Of a DNA stretch of 64,000 nt, positions 10,292 through 21,166 are shown in pieces. Position numbers and translations under genes: made by a program. How positions within the stretch are numbered: position 1 is the stretch's first letter; each line of letters opens with the position of its first letter. This DNA is from Bactericera cockerelli (taxonomy: Eukaryota; Arthropoda; Insecta; Hemiptera; Triozidae): positions 10,900,088 through 10,964,087 of the forward strand of contig CM044959.1 in the NCBI GenBank assembly GCA_024516035.1, in the 5' to 3' direction. The notes below the pieces were generated by a model that did no database searches, had not been told where the DNA came from, and saw only the letters and a program-made list of their open reading frames with translations.

Positions 10292-10425
10292 AGGTAATCA
10301 AGTGGTTAAGGCGCTAATCTGGTAATCCAGGTAGCGTAGGGATCCCTTCGTTCGAATCCCACCCAGTGCATGATTTTTTCCTCATTAATTTGAGTTTGTG
10401 ACCACAAAATAATAAGGCTGGTATG
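10292..10425 (+). mobile_element. SINE family A, 3' truncated
   Basis: TAATCAAGTGGTTAAGGCGC, GTTCGAATCCCACCCAGTGC and ATTTGAGTTTGTGACCAC are present; the body stops after AATAATAAGGCTGG. Confidence 0.75.
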
Positions 10426-11222
10426 CAGAGACGTTTTTGTTTGTTATAGGGTTCACTGTAGGGAATACTTCGACCTTGACAATTTTTTATTAAAGAAACA
10501 TCTGAATGCGCATGCGCACAGACGTTTTTAACAAACTATGATATGCATAACAAAATAAAGTCTGAAAATATGAATAGAAAGTACAATACCAGAAGAGGTC
10601 CCTACAATATTTTGAGGAAATGGGAATGTAAACACCTATAAGTTATCAATTATAAGGCTCAAGTTGGTGTACAAAACTTACTTAACTCGCTTTACTAATA
10701 TTAACTTCTCACTTAATCAGATAGTTAAGTGCTTATTTAGTATCTACATACGACAATTACAAGGTTAACTAGTTTATCACTTCCTACCCATACTTACAGT
10801 TAAAGTAGATGCAACTTGTTTCCACTTATTGAAACCCAAAGAATAAGCAAGCGCTTGTTACCATACTGGAAATAAAATTAAAATAAAATACTAAAGCAGT
10901 ATTATCTTGTTAGGTGTTTCGCTCGCTGCCAAAGTTTTGCCGTATTTGCGTTTGTTACGATGTGGGCTGCAAAGTTCAGGCAAAACTGAAACGTTAGATA
11001 ACTTCTTGTTGTGTACAGGGTGGCAGAGACCATGCAGAGGAACTAATGGTTCGACTGTTACAGCGACGCCCATTTTGAAGCATTTTTTTTTTGGGGGTAT
11101 AATCGTATAAACAGCAATATTCAAATATCAGAATAGGACAGCTTTAGTTACCCTCATAGCATAATAGTTTTGAATAACATGCCATCAACAACCTTTTTTT
11201 ATTAGACAGAAGTGAAACATCG
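10426..11222. other. Nothing recognised
   Basis: Contains GCGCATGCGCACAGACG at 10510 and a GTGTACAGGGTGGCAGAG word at 11016; an open frame at 10907-11110 lacks splice context and has no recognised domain. Confidence 0.35.
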
Positions 11223-11443
11223 CTTCATCCATCGGTTTAACATCGCTTTCAACTGCATGGTCTACCACGACGGGGATGTCCTCCATTCGCAGGAAACTCA
11301 CAAACCTGCAACCCACATTACCTCAACCACCTTGGGTTGGGCCGGAATGCCAGAATAACGAACTCTTCACTTCGCTGGACGTTGCTTATCTTCGACGATC
11401 CTATGAGAACCGGTGCATTCAACGCGTCATCGACGCTGCTGAA
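11223..11443 (-). mobile_element. 5S-rRNA-derived SINE (family F)
   Basis: The minus strand reads GCAGCGTCGATGACGCGTTG, ATGCACCGGTTCTC, GGATCGTCGAAGATAAGCAA, then moves directly into GGCATTCCGGCCC and the body GCGAATGGAGGACATCCCC. The box C part of the 5S head is largely missing, so this is an internally deleted copy. Confidence 0.8.
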
Positions 11444-12159
11444 GAATTTTAATTTTGATGGTTTCGGAAGGCTTTACTGATTCTTAATAAAAAATTAAAG
11501 CAAAAGACATATTATAAGTTTTTTAAACTAAGGAAAACACTTTTTCTGAAAATTTCAAGAGAACTGGCTAAATATTTTCGACCTTAAGTTGACAACTTTG
11601 GCGGCAACACCTTTTATGAAACTTAGCCTATAATTACCAGATTTACAAAGTAACACAGACTTTGTAAATCTGTACATTGGATTTCCAGATATTTTATTGT
11701 CTCTCTCTTCATACACAATAGATACATATGAAATAGAAAATTCAGATAGGCATAAACGATAAGGTTATTTTTCCACCTGAATTTTAATCGTATATCTTCT
11801 GAAAGGTCATTCATAATATTATATCAAGAACATTATTTGTGAAAAAGAAAGAAAAAAATAGTTTTGGTTCCACCCTGTTTTCATATTTACACCAATGTTG
11901 TTCATGTATGATTCTTGATTACGCGTACTTGCAATAAGTAGGTACTAGCTGAAATCTCGTTCCCCCCCCCCCCCCCCCCCCGCAAACTTTCACTTGTGGA
12001 ATCTTTGAATTTTCGGTAGAGGACTGGTTTAATGAGGATGGTTGCGGAGGCAGTCAGATTTGAGACATCCTCGCATTCCTTGCGGACATAACGGAGCCCT
12101 AGACCCTAAGGGTAGCTGCTTAGGGCTCTAGGCAGAATAACCTAACCGTGCTATAAAAT
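11444..12159. other. No gene; two hairpins and a poly(C) run
   Basis: AGATTTACAAAGT and ACTTTGTAAATCT (11639-11672) are perfect arms. GAGCCCTAGA and TAGGGCTCTAG (12091-12134) form another. Poly(C) is at 11962-11981. Confidence 0.5.
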
Positions 12160-12212
12160 GCAAGCGGCAGTAATAGACGTTTTTGTTATACCTTTGTGGA
12201 CTTGAGTCTAGC
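12160..12212 (+). mobile_element. Half copy of the Harbinger-like MITE
   Basis: GCGGCAGTAATAGACGTTTT and GTTATACCTTTGTGGAC match the left half with changes. Confidence 0.55.
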
Positions 12213-12238
12213 TTTTGATTATTTTTAAAAATAAAAAT

Positions 12239-12500
12239 CTTTAGTGGTAAACCACCAGGCGAGGTTAATGCTTAAAGCATTTTCTACCATCTAACCTTCA
12301 GAGTCTTATTGTTAGTGGTCACAAAAATCAAATAAATGAGGAAAAATTTATGCACTGGGTGTATGCGAACCAACGGATCCCTACGAAACTGTTGCCATAA
12401 TGGAACTATCTGTCCTGCTCTATCAGTCTAAATAAAGCACTACTTATACGCTATCTTAGATTACCCGACTAGCGTCTTAACCACTTGACTACCAGTGTCG
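12239..12500 (-). mobile_element. SINE family A with an extra internal segment
   Basis: The minus-strand copy is intact from CGACACTGGTAGTCAAGTGG to the body, but about 70 bp (CATAATGGAACTATCTGTCC and neighbours) sit between the anticodon arm and the B box, where other copies have none. Confidence 0.75.
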
Positions 12501-13096
12501 TATGGTAGATACTGAAAAGGGCACCGAAACTAACGCTAAGTCCGAACTTGTGATCTCGAATTTGCCTGTTGATTTCGCCCTGAATCTTCATGGCGATTTC
12601 TTCCATCCAACCACTATAGTTCCCGGCCTGACGTTCACTTGCATGCTTGAACTTCTGTTGAAGTTACATTTTATACACGAGGAGAAAAATTCTGGCTAAG
12701 TAACACAGAGTATATAAATATAATGTATAGTACATGTTAGTATACATACTAAGTAAGTATATAGTATGAAGGAAATTCTGCTCCGTATACAAACAGAATA
12801 AACACGGAACCTCATGTCTTCAAGATCCTCCTTATTATTATCATTATTATATTATTATATTAAATATTCATACTGTTATTATTATTATGTAAAGTAGGTA
12901 TTATTATTATTATCATACCTTCTTCTTTCCTTTCCCAAACCTACTTGGGGTCGGCATTGTTCAACCTCATGGTTGAGGTTGGTTTTTTAAATTAAATTGT
13001 ATTTTCTATAAATTATGTACAGTAAAATTAAGTGGCTGTATGGGCTTATTATTGGCCCACTGCCGAACATAAATAAAAAAGATCCCTCCAACGCCA
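12501..13096. other. No gene; ATT repeats and possible MITE decay
   Basis: An open frame at 12502-12699 overlaps a minus-strand segment (GGCGAAATCAACAGGCAAAT) resembling a decayed Harbinger-like MITE. (ATT)n blocks at 12833-12925 precede CCCAAACCTACTTGGGGTCG, a repeat-like motif. Confidence 0.35.
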
Positions 13097-13326
13097 ACGA
13101 TTCTCTTTGATTTAACGTCCTGATTCGAAAGGGAGTTTTATTTTTCATTCGCTGGGAATCGTACCAGCTACGCACATTAACCTCACCCAGCTGAATAGGG
13201 CCGGAAATATCAGCCTTACGGGTACGGATGGACAGAATTTTCTGTGTCAAAAGTCTGTCCCAACCGGGAATCGAACTCAGGATCTCTGGAGTAGTCACAA
13301 TTCTTACTTCACGGAGGCTGCCGTAG
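13097..13326 (-). mobile_element. tRNA-derived SINE family E
   Basis: Complete but diverged: minus-strand head with GATCCTGAGTTCGATTCC, linker AGAAAATTCTGTCC, then GGCTGATATTTCCGGCC and a body with GATTCCCAGCGAATG. It runs up to about 120 bp from the satellite array that follows. Confidence 0.75.
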
Positions 13327-13444
13327 CGGGTATTATTATTATTACCTATTATTATTGATATAGGCAGTTGCCCGATTTTTCGGTAAGCGGTGTTTTTACT
13401 AAAATATTAAATTTCCTATTATAGATGATCCAAAAGAAAATGAT

Positions 13445-14120
13445 GCTCTGTATTGCCGCAAATTTCCGTATTCTAAAGACTAATCCCGTAATTTTTTTTA
13501 TCTCAATGAGTTAGGGAGGCACGGGCCCCAAAATAATTCCGAATTCTAAGGACTAATCCAGTAAAAAAATGATCTCAATCAGTTAGGGGGCACGGGCCCC
13601 AAAATAATTCCCAATTCTAAGACTAATCCCGTAAAAAAAATAATGATGACAATGAGTTAAAGGGGCCCCAAAATAATTCCCAATTATAAGACTGATCCCG
13701 TTAAAAAAATAATCTCAATGAGTTAAGGGGGCATGGGCCCAAAATAATTCCCAATTCTAAGACTAATCCGTGAATTTTTTTATCTCAATGAGTTAGGGGG
13801 GCACGGGCCCCAAAATAATTCCCAATTCTAAGACTAATCCAGTAAAAAAAATAATGATGACAATGAGTTAAAGGGGCCCCAAAATAATTCCCAATTATAA
13901 GACTGATCCCGTAAAAAAAAAATAATCTCAATGAGTTAAGGGGGCATGGGCCCCAAAATAATTCCCAATTCTAAGACTAATCCCGTGAATTTTTTTATCT
14001 CAATGAGTTAGGGGGGCACGGGCCCCAAAATAATTCCCAATTCTAAGACTAATCCAGTAAAAAAATGATCTCAATGAGTTAGGGGGCACGGGCCCCAAAA
14101 TATTTCCCAATTCTAAGAGC
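13445..14120 (+). repeat. Satellite of about 70-bp units with a three-unit higher-order repeat
   Basis: The unit has CCCCAAAATAATTCCCAATT, CTAAGACTAATCC and TCAATGAGTTAGGGGGGCAC. About nine units are present. Three types (GATGACAATGAGTTAAAGG; ATAAGACTGATCCCG; CCGTGAATTTTTTTATC) occur in the same order twice, at about 13600-13808 and 13812-14020. Confidence 0.85.
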
Positions 14121-14695
14121 AATTTGTCAAATCCACACAGATTGTCCGAGAAACCTGAAATTTTACCTATAGATCCATTTGGATCATGGAATATATCTCT
14201 AGGATTCAGCTACACGGGGTAAGGACAAAAATGGATGGGTGACACAAAAAAATCACATTTTTTGACCGAAATGGCATTTTTTTCTCAAAACTTGTCATGA
14301 CGGCGCCACGGCGGCGGCGTATCAACTCAAAAAGAGAAAGTTTTCAGCAAGAGTTCAAATTTTCATTTGAGATATCAGTCACGAAATTCTGATGAGCCGT
14401 TCTTGAGCTACATTGAGTAAGGACATAAAATGGATGGGTAAACAAAAAGTATTTACGTTTTTTGACCTGAATGACATTTTTTCTGGAAATATGTCATGAC
14501 GAACTATCAACTCAAAGCGAGAGTGTTTTTGCAAGGGTTGGAGTCTTCATTTGACATATTGATCGGGAAATTCTGATGAGCCATTCTTGAGCTCCAGTAA
14601 GGACAATAAATGGATGGGTGACACGAAAAATATTGACATTTGTGTGTGTGTGTGTGTGTGTGTGGGGGGGGTGTGTACGTATGGGAGTGTGTGTA

Positions 14696-14727
<32 letters not shown>

Positions 14728-14775
14728 GGGGGGGGGGGGTGATAGGCTAGCGAAGCGGCGGGTACAACCCGCTAG
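14121..14775 (+). mobile_element. Helitron 3' region with 200-bp tandem units
   Basis: GCGGGTACAACCCGC hairpin (14758-14772) and CTAG then T at 14776 mark a Helitron 3' end. Before it, TAAGGACAAAAATGGATGGG with GACATTTTTTCTGGAAATAT type sequence repeats about three times at 14208, 14409 and 14592. A (GT)n tract with two G runs (14640-14739) separates them from the hairpin. Confidence 0.65.
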
Positions 14776-14997
14776 TTAGGTATATTGTGCGGTTGTGCCC
14801 CCCCAGTACAAGAGGGCTATATCCGCGCATGATTATTATTGTTGCAGTTCCTCTTACTATGTTTATTATTATTATTTCTATTTTATTCAAATGAGACTAA
14901 TGCATGCTTGTATTCGCAACATTTGTGCTATTACAAAGTAAAAAGGATTGGTTGAATTTTGAATATAAAGGATGAAAGCTAGGATTCTGTGCTCTCT

Positions 14998-15002
14998 CAT
15001 CT

Positions 15003-15043
<41 letters not shown>

Positions 15044-15171
15044 CTCTCTCTTTCTTTCTCTCCTTATTTCTCTTCTTACCCTTACCATTTTTTCTCTCTC
15101 TATCTCTCTCTATCTCTCTCTTCGCCCTCTTTCCCCCTACTTTCTTACCCTTTCTCTCTCTTCTCTCTTCT

Positions 15172-15244
<73 letters not shown>

Positions 15245-15260
15245 ATCCTCTATCTTCAAT
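14998..15260 (+). repeat. (CT)n tract
   Basis: Pure (CT)n at 15006-15040 and 15170-15241 with an imperfect middle. Confidence 0.92.
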
Positions 15261-15453
15261 CTCCCACCCAAAAGTTATTACTTAGATTTAAGGAGGTGAA
15301 CTACATCAGTTATCTACATGTTTCATGCGGGTATTCCTAATAATTATTATGTCTCTGTCAAAGGAAATATCAGTGCCTGAGACTGAATAAGGTACCTACT
15401 TATGAATCTCTATTGAAGCTTTATAATAATAATAATAATAATAACAACAACAA

Positions 15454-15630
15454 CACTCTTTAGTGGAAGCTAACCACCAAGCGAGGTTGATGCTCAAAGC
15501 ATTTTCTACCCCCTAACCCTCAGAGTCTTATTATTATGTGGTCGCAAACTCAAATTAATGAGGAAAAATTCGTGCACTGGGTGGAATTCGAACCAACGGA
15601 TCCCTACGCTACCTGGATTACACTTTCAAA
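15454..15630 (-). mobile_element. SINE family A, 5' truncated, with ATA/ATT tail
   Basis: Minus-strand body and B box are intact; the copy ends within the head at CAGGTAGCGTAGGGATCC and beyond. An (ATA)n run at 15424-15452 is its tail. Confidence 0.8.
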
Positions 15631-15696
15631 GTACAAACTCACAATTTTTCTCTTACTTTATCAGCTTATCCTTACTATTCTATTCAATTCAAAAAA

Positions 15697-15893
15697 GTTG
15701 GGTGGAAGAGATTGCCATAGGCAATAACCCCGCCCTTTGGTTAGGACATATGTTTACATATTTTTCTATTCTTTTTCCTTTTTATTGTATAATTATATTG
15801 TTTCCATTCTTTCATTATTATAATAATTATTTGTATTGCACATACTCGTATGTCTTCTTTTATCTAATGAAGTGTTTTTTTATATAATAAATC
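15697..15893 (+). mobile_element. Element H
   Basis: GTTGGGTGGAAGAGATTGCC, GGCAATAACCCCGCCCTTTG, GGACATATGT and a T-rich end in TATATAATAAA. It abuts a CT tract on the right. Confidence 0.75.
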
Positions 15894-15897
15894 AATT

Positions 15898-15940
15898 CTA
15901 TTCTCTTTCTCTCTATCTCTCCCCTCTCTCTCCACCTCTC

Positions 15941-15976
<36 letters not shown>

Positions 15977-16125
15977 CCTCTCCCTCTCTCTCTCCCCCCC
16001 TCTCTTTTCCCCCCTCTCTCTCCCCCCTCTCTCTCCCCCCTCTCTCTCTCCCCTCTCTCCCTCCCCCCTCTCCCCCCCCCCCCCTCCTCTCTCCCTCCTC
16101 CTCTCTCTCTCTCATTTTTCCAGAT
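15898..16125 (+). repeat. (CT)n and CCCCTC tract
   Basis: (CT)n passes into CTCCCCCC-type repeats and a run of C at 16071-16084. Confidence 0.9.
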
Positions 16126-16281
16126 CTCTTCATTTTACACTTTCAAATTTCAGAATTTTAAAATCATAAAAAAAACTCTTTAAGTATGAAAATGTAATCA
16201 TCACTGAAACAGCGAGTTATACTTCCACCCCTCGCAGATTATACAGATGAGACAAATGATGATGATGTAATAATTATAATA

Positions 16282-16486
16282 ACACTCTTTAGTGGAAGGT
16301 AAACACCAGGCGAGGTTAATGCTCAAAGCATTTTCTACCACTAACCCTCAGAATCTTATTATTATGAGGTCAGTAACTCTGGTTAACGAGGAAAAATTCA
16401 TACATTGGGTGGGATTCGAACCAACGAATCCCTACGCTACCGGGATTACCAGACTAGCGCGTTAACCACTTGACTACTAGTGCACG
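16282..16486 (-). mobile_element. SINE family A, full length
   Basis: Minus strand: GTGCACTAGTAGTCAAGTGG, GTTCGAATCCCACCCAATGT, TAACCTCGCCTGGTGTTTAC and CACTAAAGAGTGTTATTATA. Confidence 0.83.
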
Positions 16487-16994
16487 TCATTCATTATGTC
16501 TTAAAAATGTTTTATTGAGATAGGTCAGTGCAAACTCAGTACAAACAGAAATTTACATAATTACTATTTTTATTTATATTCAACACATTTAAAATTTTTT
16601 TGGAAGTAATTAATCTAGCTCTTAAAGAACGAGCAAAAAAACAAAATATATATTTCAATCGTACAATATTCAATATCACGTGCTAGTGGCTATCTGTGTC
16701 TCGTCAGTCCGTGTCAAGCATGGCAAATATGATAACTTTTTCAATATGTCCAATTAATAAAGTGTAAATAAATAAATAACCTCCCAAGTCCCAGTCAATT
16801 CCTCACCTCCTTCAGTCAACCCTGTATGGAAACTCACATAATTCCCTGCTTTCATCCTCCACTCAAGACGAGACCAAATTGAGTTTTTTCTTCTTCTCTC
16901 CTTTTCAGAAAAGGTAGTCATGTGAACGGCTTTTGAAAAGAGTTGACTTTCCCGAGGAAAAATCATAACCAACAAGGAAGAGCAACACAGGAAA
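16487..16994. other. Nothing recognised
   Basis: AT-rich; starts with TTTTATTGAGATAGG, possibly a retroelement end. Confidence 0.35.
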
Positions 16995-17150
16995 TGGCCC
17001 TTCTTTCGCCCTTCTTAAACTCTTCCTGCCCCCGACCCTAGTCCGCCTTTCTTTCGCCCTTCTTACACTCTTCCTGCCCTCGGCCCCCAACACCCCTAGT
17101 TCGCCCTTCTTACACTCTTCTACCCCAACATCCTAGTTTCACCCCTGTTT
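16995..17150 (+). repeat. About 60-bp minisatellite, three diverging copies
   Basis: TTTCGCCCTTCTTACACTCT followed by TCCTGCCC and CCCTAGT recurs at about 16998, 17050 and 17100. Confidence 0.75.
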
Positions 17151-17603
17151 ATTTATTTCACGGGTGATGAGCAGTGTTTTGAGTTTTTACAAGGACTTGT
17201 AAAGGGATGAGGGGGTGTTTTTAGGGGACGGGGGGTGTTTGGGTTGGGGGAAGGAAGGGTTGTAGAAAAATATGAAATTACTTTTAATGCAAAAATGAAG
17301 ACGAGAGAGCACTCTCCGCTCTCTTTACATTGACACAAGGCTCTTAGCTCTCAAACTCGAGAGACAGCATCCTCGACTTGATTATTTATTTATTAGACAC
17401 CAGTGACTGCCCGGTGCTTCGTGACCGATAGTTTGTTATGGCATCCGACTGTATGATATTCTTTTTTGTCATTTTTTGTTTTAAGTTTCCACAAATAAAC
17501 ACCTTCAACAAATAATGAGGGTATACCCACCTTCAAAAGATAAAAAATCTTGTGCTGAAGGTGGGGAAATTGGTAGGCAAGGTCATTCCATACAGACAAT
17601 AAC
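17151..17603. other. Nothing recognised
   Basis: G-rich stretch 17205-17260 (GGGGGTGTTT repeated). No supported exon. Confidence 0.35.
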
Positions 17604-17765
17604 CCGGATTTGATGTTGATGTTGTTGTAGCCAGCTTGGCTACAGCCAGGGGGAGTGATGGTGCTCCAGCCAACACAAGAGAGAGTTTGCTCGTCCTGAA
17701 CCACAGATAGTTATGTGCGATGAACCATCGTGAGAATTTGGAATTTTTCTTTATAACACCTGCCC
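17604..17765 (+). mobile_element. Repeat family G, 5' part
   Basis: GATGTTGTTGTAGCCAGCTT, CTCGTCCTGAACCACAGATA and TGTGCGATGAACCATCGTGA; it stops after the CTTTATAA box. Confidence 0.7.
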
Positions 17766-17802
17766 TATGTCACAATGTCAGTTTAGTAGTTTGTGTTGTG
17801 AA

Positions 17803-17930
17803 CTCACCTCAGTAGCTTGATCGTTAAGTAGTCGGACTTCGAATCGGAGGTCGGTGATTCAAGTCCCAAGATAAGCAAATATTTAGTAAAGCAGTTTGAG
17901 ACAGTTTGAGTAGTTGTGATATCACAAAGT
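17803..17930 (+). mobile_element. SINE family B
   Basis: CTCAGTAGCTTGATCGTTAA, GGTGATTCAAGTCCC and GTTGTGATATCAC are kept. The tail is truncated at an (ATA)n run shared with the neighbouring SINE C. Confidence 0.75.
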
Positions 17931-17937
17931 TTATAAT

Positions 17938-18148
17938 AATAATAATAATATCGCCTTATTTATACTGCCCGATTAGGACTATAAAGTCCCATTATTCCAG
18001 CAGTAAGCCCAAGACGTATTATTATGTGGTTAAAAATCCCAAATGGAGGATAACTTGTCATGTCCTGGCTGGGTGTCGAACCAGCGACCTCTGGAATCTT
18101 TGGATTCACAGAGTGCCGCCTTTATCACTGAGCTACCGAGACAGACTA
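17938..18148 (-). mobile_element. SINE family C, full length
   Basis: Minus-strand TGTCTCGGTAGCTCAGTGAT, GGTTCGACACCCAGCCAGG, AATACGTCTTGGGCTTACTG, GGCAGTATAAATAAGGCGAT and an (ATT)n tail. Confidence 0.83.
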
Positions 18149-18524
18149 AGTTTGTGTTTTGATTGGAAGAAAACCTCTTGCCCGCTGTAAGCTACTAGCC
18201 AGCAATCAGTAAGAGTCTGAACCCGGCCATTAGGATATTAAAATTTCTTCTCTCCCAATAAGCTTCATCCTTTTCTACTGAATTCCCCTTGATGTGGGTT
18301 GCTTACCATTTCCAAGATATGGGTTGCTTTCCATTTTTGCGCCATTGCTGAGAATATTACATAAACCAAATAAATTATATCTTCTGCCAGTATATTCATA
18401 TAATATTGTCTTGTAAATAACAAGTGGTGTATATTACGAGTACGGGTGTATTACAAGAATATCATAAGAAGCAGTATATTCCTGCATAAGTATATTACTT
18501 CCCAGGATAACTCACATGAGATGT
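18149..18524. other. Nothing recognised
   Basis: CCATTTCCAAGATATGGGTTGC is partly duplicated at 18308 and 18330; otherwise unique-looking. Confidence 0.35.
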
Positions 18525-18740
18525 TGCACTTGTATAGTCAGGTGGTTAACGCGCTAGTCTTGTAATTCAGGTAGCGTAGGGATCTGTTAGTTCGAATACC
18601 ACCCAGGGCATGAATTTTTCCCGTCAATTTAAGTTTGTGACCACATAATAATAAGACTCTGAGGGTTAGGTGTAGAAAATGCTTTGAGAATTAACCTCGT
18701 CTGGTGCTTACCTTCCACTAAAGAGTATTTATTATTATGT
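18525..18740 (+). mobile_element. SINE family A, full length
   Basis: TAGTCAGGTGGTTAACGCGC, AGTTCGAATACCACCCAGG and GACTCTGAGGGTTAGGTG through CCACTAAAGAGTATTTATTA. Confidence 0.82.
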
Positions 18741-19195
18741 TGGAAGTATGATTTTCGTGATTGTTTAAAAAAAAAAAAAAAAATGCTCCAATATCGCAGG
18801 TATTTGTAAATCTCTGAGAAATGTGTTTTATTGCCAGCCTGTTTTTTTTTTTTTTTTTTCTTTCCTTTTCATACAATATGAAACAAATTTAAATAAAATC
18901 AGTTGACAATTTTTGGGAGAAAGTCCTTAATTTTTTGTGACCAAGTGTCTACGATGTGAACCATTCATGAGGAAGTATTGTGTCCTATAATTGTCAGTGT
19001 GTTTTTTTTTGCAAACAAAAGAAAGAATGTATGTACAGATGAAGATTATCAAAGGAAACGGTGTCAATTATTCATACTGCACGGGTACACGCAATATTTT
19101 ATTTTGGAGACATACAGGGTGAGATAGAAGACAACGAGGTTAGATTGAAGAAGGTTACATAAAAAGTTAAAAAGGCATCATATTTTGTGTCATCA
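18741..19195. other. Nothing recognised
   Basis: A16 at 18768 and T18 at 18842 bracket about 75 bp and could pair. Confidence 0.35.
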
Positions 19196-19307
19196 CTATG
19201 TGATATCAATCTCTAAACTGCTTTATAAATCTGGGCTGAACGGAGATTGAACCAAACCGACCTCAGGTTACAAGTTCGCCGCTTTATTGATTCAAGCTAC
19301 TGAGGTC
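19196..19307 (-). mobile_element. SINE family B, diverged
   Basis: Minus-strand CGACCTCAGTAGCTTGAATC and GTAACCTGAGGTCGGTTTGG remain, with a shortened 3' part. Confidence 0.65.
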
Positions 19308-19435
19308 GTTAGATATATACGAAGGTTATACAAGTTGTTTGTTGCTGTATAATAGAAGATATTAAATAACTGCATGACCAAAAATGACTACATTACCCCA
19401 TACTATGATACTACAATACTACATCCAAGTCAGGT

Positions 19436-19605
19436 TCCTGTGGGCCCCCATTCCAAGAAACACTTCTTCCCACCTCTCTCAAATCCCCGAATCTCCGTTT
19501 CAACCGTCACACAACGCACTCTGATTGGTTATTGCGTTCAAATTAACCAATCAGAGTGCGTTGTGTGACAGTTGAAAGGGAGTTATTTGGAAAGTAGAAG
19601 TGTGT
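19436..19605. mobile_element. Fold-back MITE-C, long palindrome
   Basis: CACAACGCACTCTGATTGGT and ACCAATCAGAGTGCGTTGTG are perfect inverted arms around a 13-bp centre. The arms extend outward with lower identity (CGTTTCAACCGTCA / TGACAGTTGAAAGGG). A strong hairpin is expected. Confidence 0.8.
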
Positions 19606-19726
19606 GCCTCAGTGGTCAGCATTCGAAACCAGGTAGGGTTTTTAATTTATATAATTAAAGTAACGTATGGTGGGCTGTGATGTGACCTCAGCCCAGTCGT
19701 AAAAATTGAGTATTAAGTTCTGGTAC

Positions 19727-19872
19727 CGACCTCAGTACTTTGATCGATAAGGCGGCGGACTTGTAACCTGGAGATCGGTGGTTCAAGTCCGGAGTTCAGC
19801 AAAGATTTAGAAAAGCCAGTTTGAGTAGTTGTGATATCACGAAAGTGATTAACACAAATGTAATGTGATAAT
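19727..19872 (+). mobile_element. SINE family B, near consensus
   Basis: CGACCTCAGTACTTTGATCG, GGTGGTTCAAGTCCGG and GATATCACGAAAGTGATTAA define a full-length copy. Confidence 0.85.
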
Positions 19873-19984
19873 AAAACTCGTCGCCCCCTGTATGCATGTA
19901 AGCATATGAATGTCTGGTAATACACGGAAGCCCCTCGTAATGTAGGTAGTTTATATCATTATGTACCCTCCTCAGGGACTTATC

Positions 19985-20242
19985 CTTTATCCTTCCTTTC
20001 TTTTTCATACATTCTCCCTCGGTGGATACTTTCCGCTCTTCTACCCTCTTTTCTTACTCTCTTCTTACTTTCTTTCTTTTTCCTCTTTTCTATCCTTTCT
20101 TTTTTCTTTTCTCTGTCTCTTTCTATCCTTTTATCTTTTCTCTTTCTCTCTCCTTCTTCTTTTTCTATCTCTCCTTTTACTATTTTTTCTCTCTCTCTCT
20201 ATGTCTATCTCTCTCTCTCTCTCTTCTTCTCTCTCTCTCTCT

Positions 20243-20274
<32 letters not shown>

Positions 20275-20324
20275 CTTCTCTCTCTCTTTCTCTTTTCTCT
20301 TTCTCTCTCTCTTTCTCTCTCTCT

Positions 20325-20358
<34 letters not shown>

Positions 20359-20370
20359 TACACACACATG
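19985..20370 (+). repeat. Pyrimidine tract ending in (CA)n
   Basis: TTTCTTTTTC-rich sequence, then (CT)n, then (CA)n at 20341-20368. Confidence 0.9.
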
Positions 20371-20746
20371 CTCTTTCCGTATCTTTCACTTCTTTCTCCT
20401 CCATCTTACCCAATGTTAATGCAGATATTTACCTAGTATAAATGTAGATATCCTACGTATGTGTCGATACACATATTTCTATTCTAATCATTCGTATTCA
20501 TTCTGGAAACGTCTGGAATTGCAAGTAATGCACACGGCAAGATCGTTATTTATCTTAAGGTTTATTTCTTTATACTTTGCTCTGAATCCTTTATCAGGCG
20601 TGAAATAGGCAAATGAGACAAGGAAATGTGTGTATTTCTATACTTTCACCATATTTGATGGGGATATACAATAACGATTCCGAGTATATGAGATAAATAT
20701 CTCAGATCTACGGTATTTGGACATAATTATGTACAGTACAAATAAT
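20371..20746. other. Nothing recognised
   Basis: AT-rich, no repeat family or splice-bounded frame seen. Confidence 0.35.
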
Positions 20747-20872
20747 GATTACAAAGAAATGGAAACAATATAAACAATAAAACGGAAAAAAATCGATAAA
20801 TATAAACACAACATGAATGTTCTAACTCAAGGGCGGTGTTATTGCCTTTGGTAATCTCTTTCACCCAACCCT
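20747..20872 (-). mobile_element. Element H
   Basis: Minus strand begins GGGTTGGGTGAAAGAGATTA and contains CAATAACACCGCCCTTGAG, followed by an AT-rich body. Confidence 0.7.
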
Positions 20873-20882
20873 TTTGTCGATT

Positions 20883-20966
20883 AATAATACGTCTTGGGCA
20901 CCTACGGTTGGCATTATGGGACTCATTAGTCCTAATCGGGTAGCATAAATAAGGCGATATTATTAT
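20883..20966 (+). mobile_element. SINE family C 3' fragment
   Basis: TAATAATACGTCTTGGGCAC and CATAAATAAGGCGATATTAT are the family C body end; the head is missing. Confidence 0.65.
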
Positions 20967-21129
20967 AATTAGGTATATTTTACATTAATATTGATATCAC
21001 AATAAACGGGGCGGAGATAAATCTCAAGTCAACAGGAAATTTTCATTGTTTGAAGTTGACAAACTTCCTGGTAATATGACATTATTATTATTTTATCCTG
21101 TAATAATGGGTACCTGCAATACATAGGTA

Positions 21130-21166
21130 AAAGTCACCGTGGCAGAGTGAGTTAGCGCGCTAGGAT
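21130..21166 (+). mobile_element. SINE family D head fragment
   Basis: Only GTCACCGTGGCAGAGTGAGT and TAGCGCGCTAGG remain. Confidence 0.65.

Noticed and set aside
12502..12699. 65-codon ATG frame next to SINE A
   Set aside because: It overlaps a decayed MITE-like segment on the minus strand and has no domain.
14972..15340. Long open frames rich in S and L (and K/R/E on the other strand)
   Set aside because: They are produced by (CT)n/(GA)n tracts, which have no stop codons in any frame. The same applies to frames at 6578-6940, 24573-25025, 33312-33776, 42754-43248 and others.
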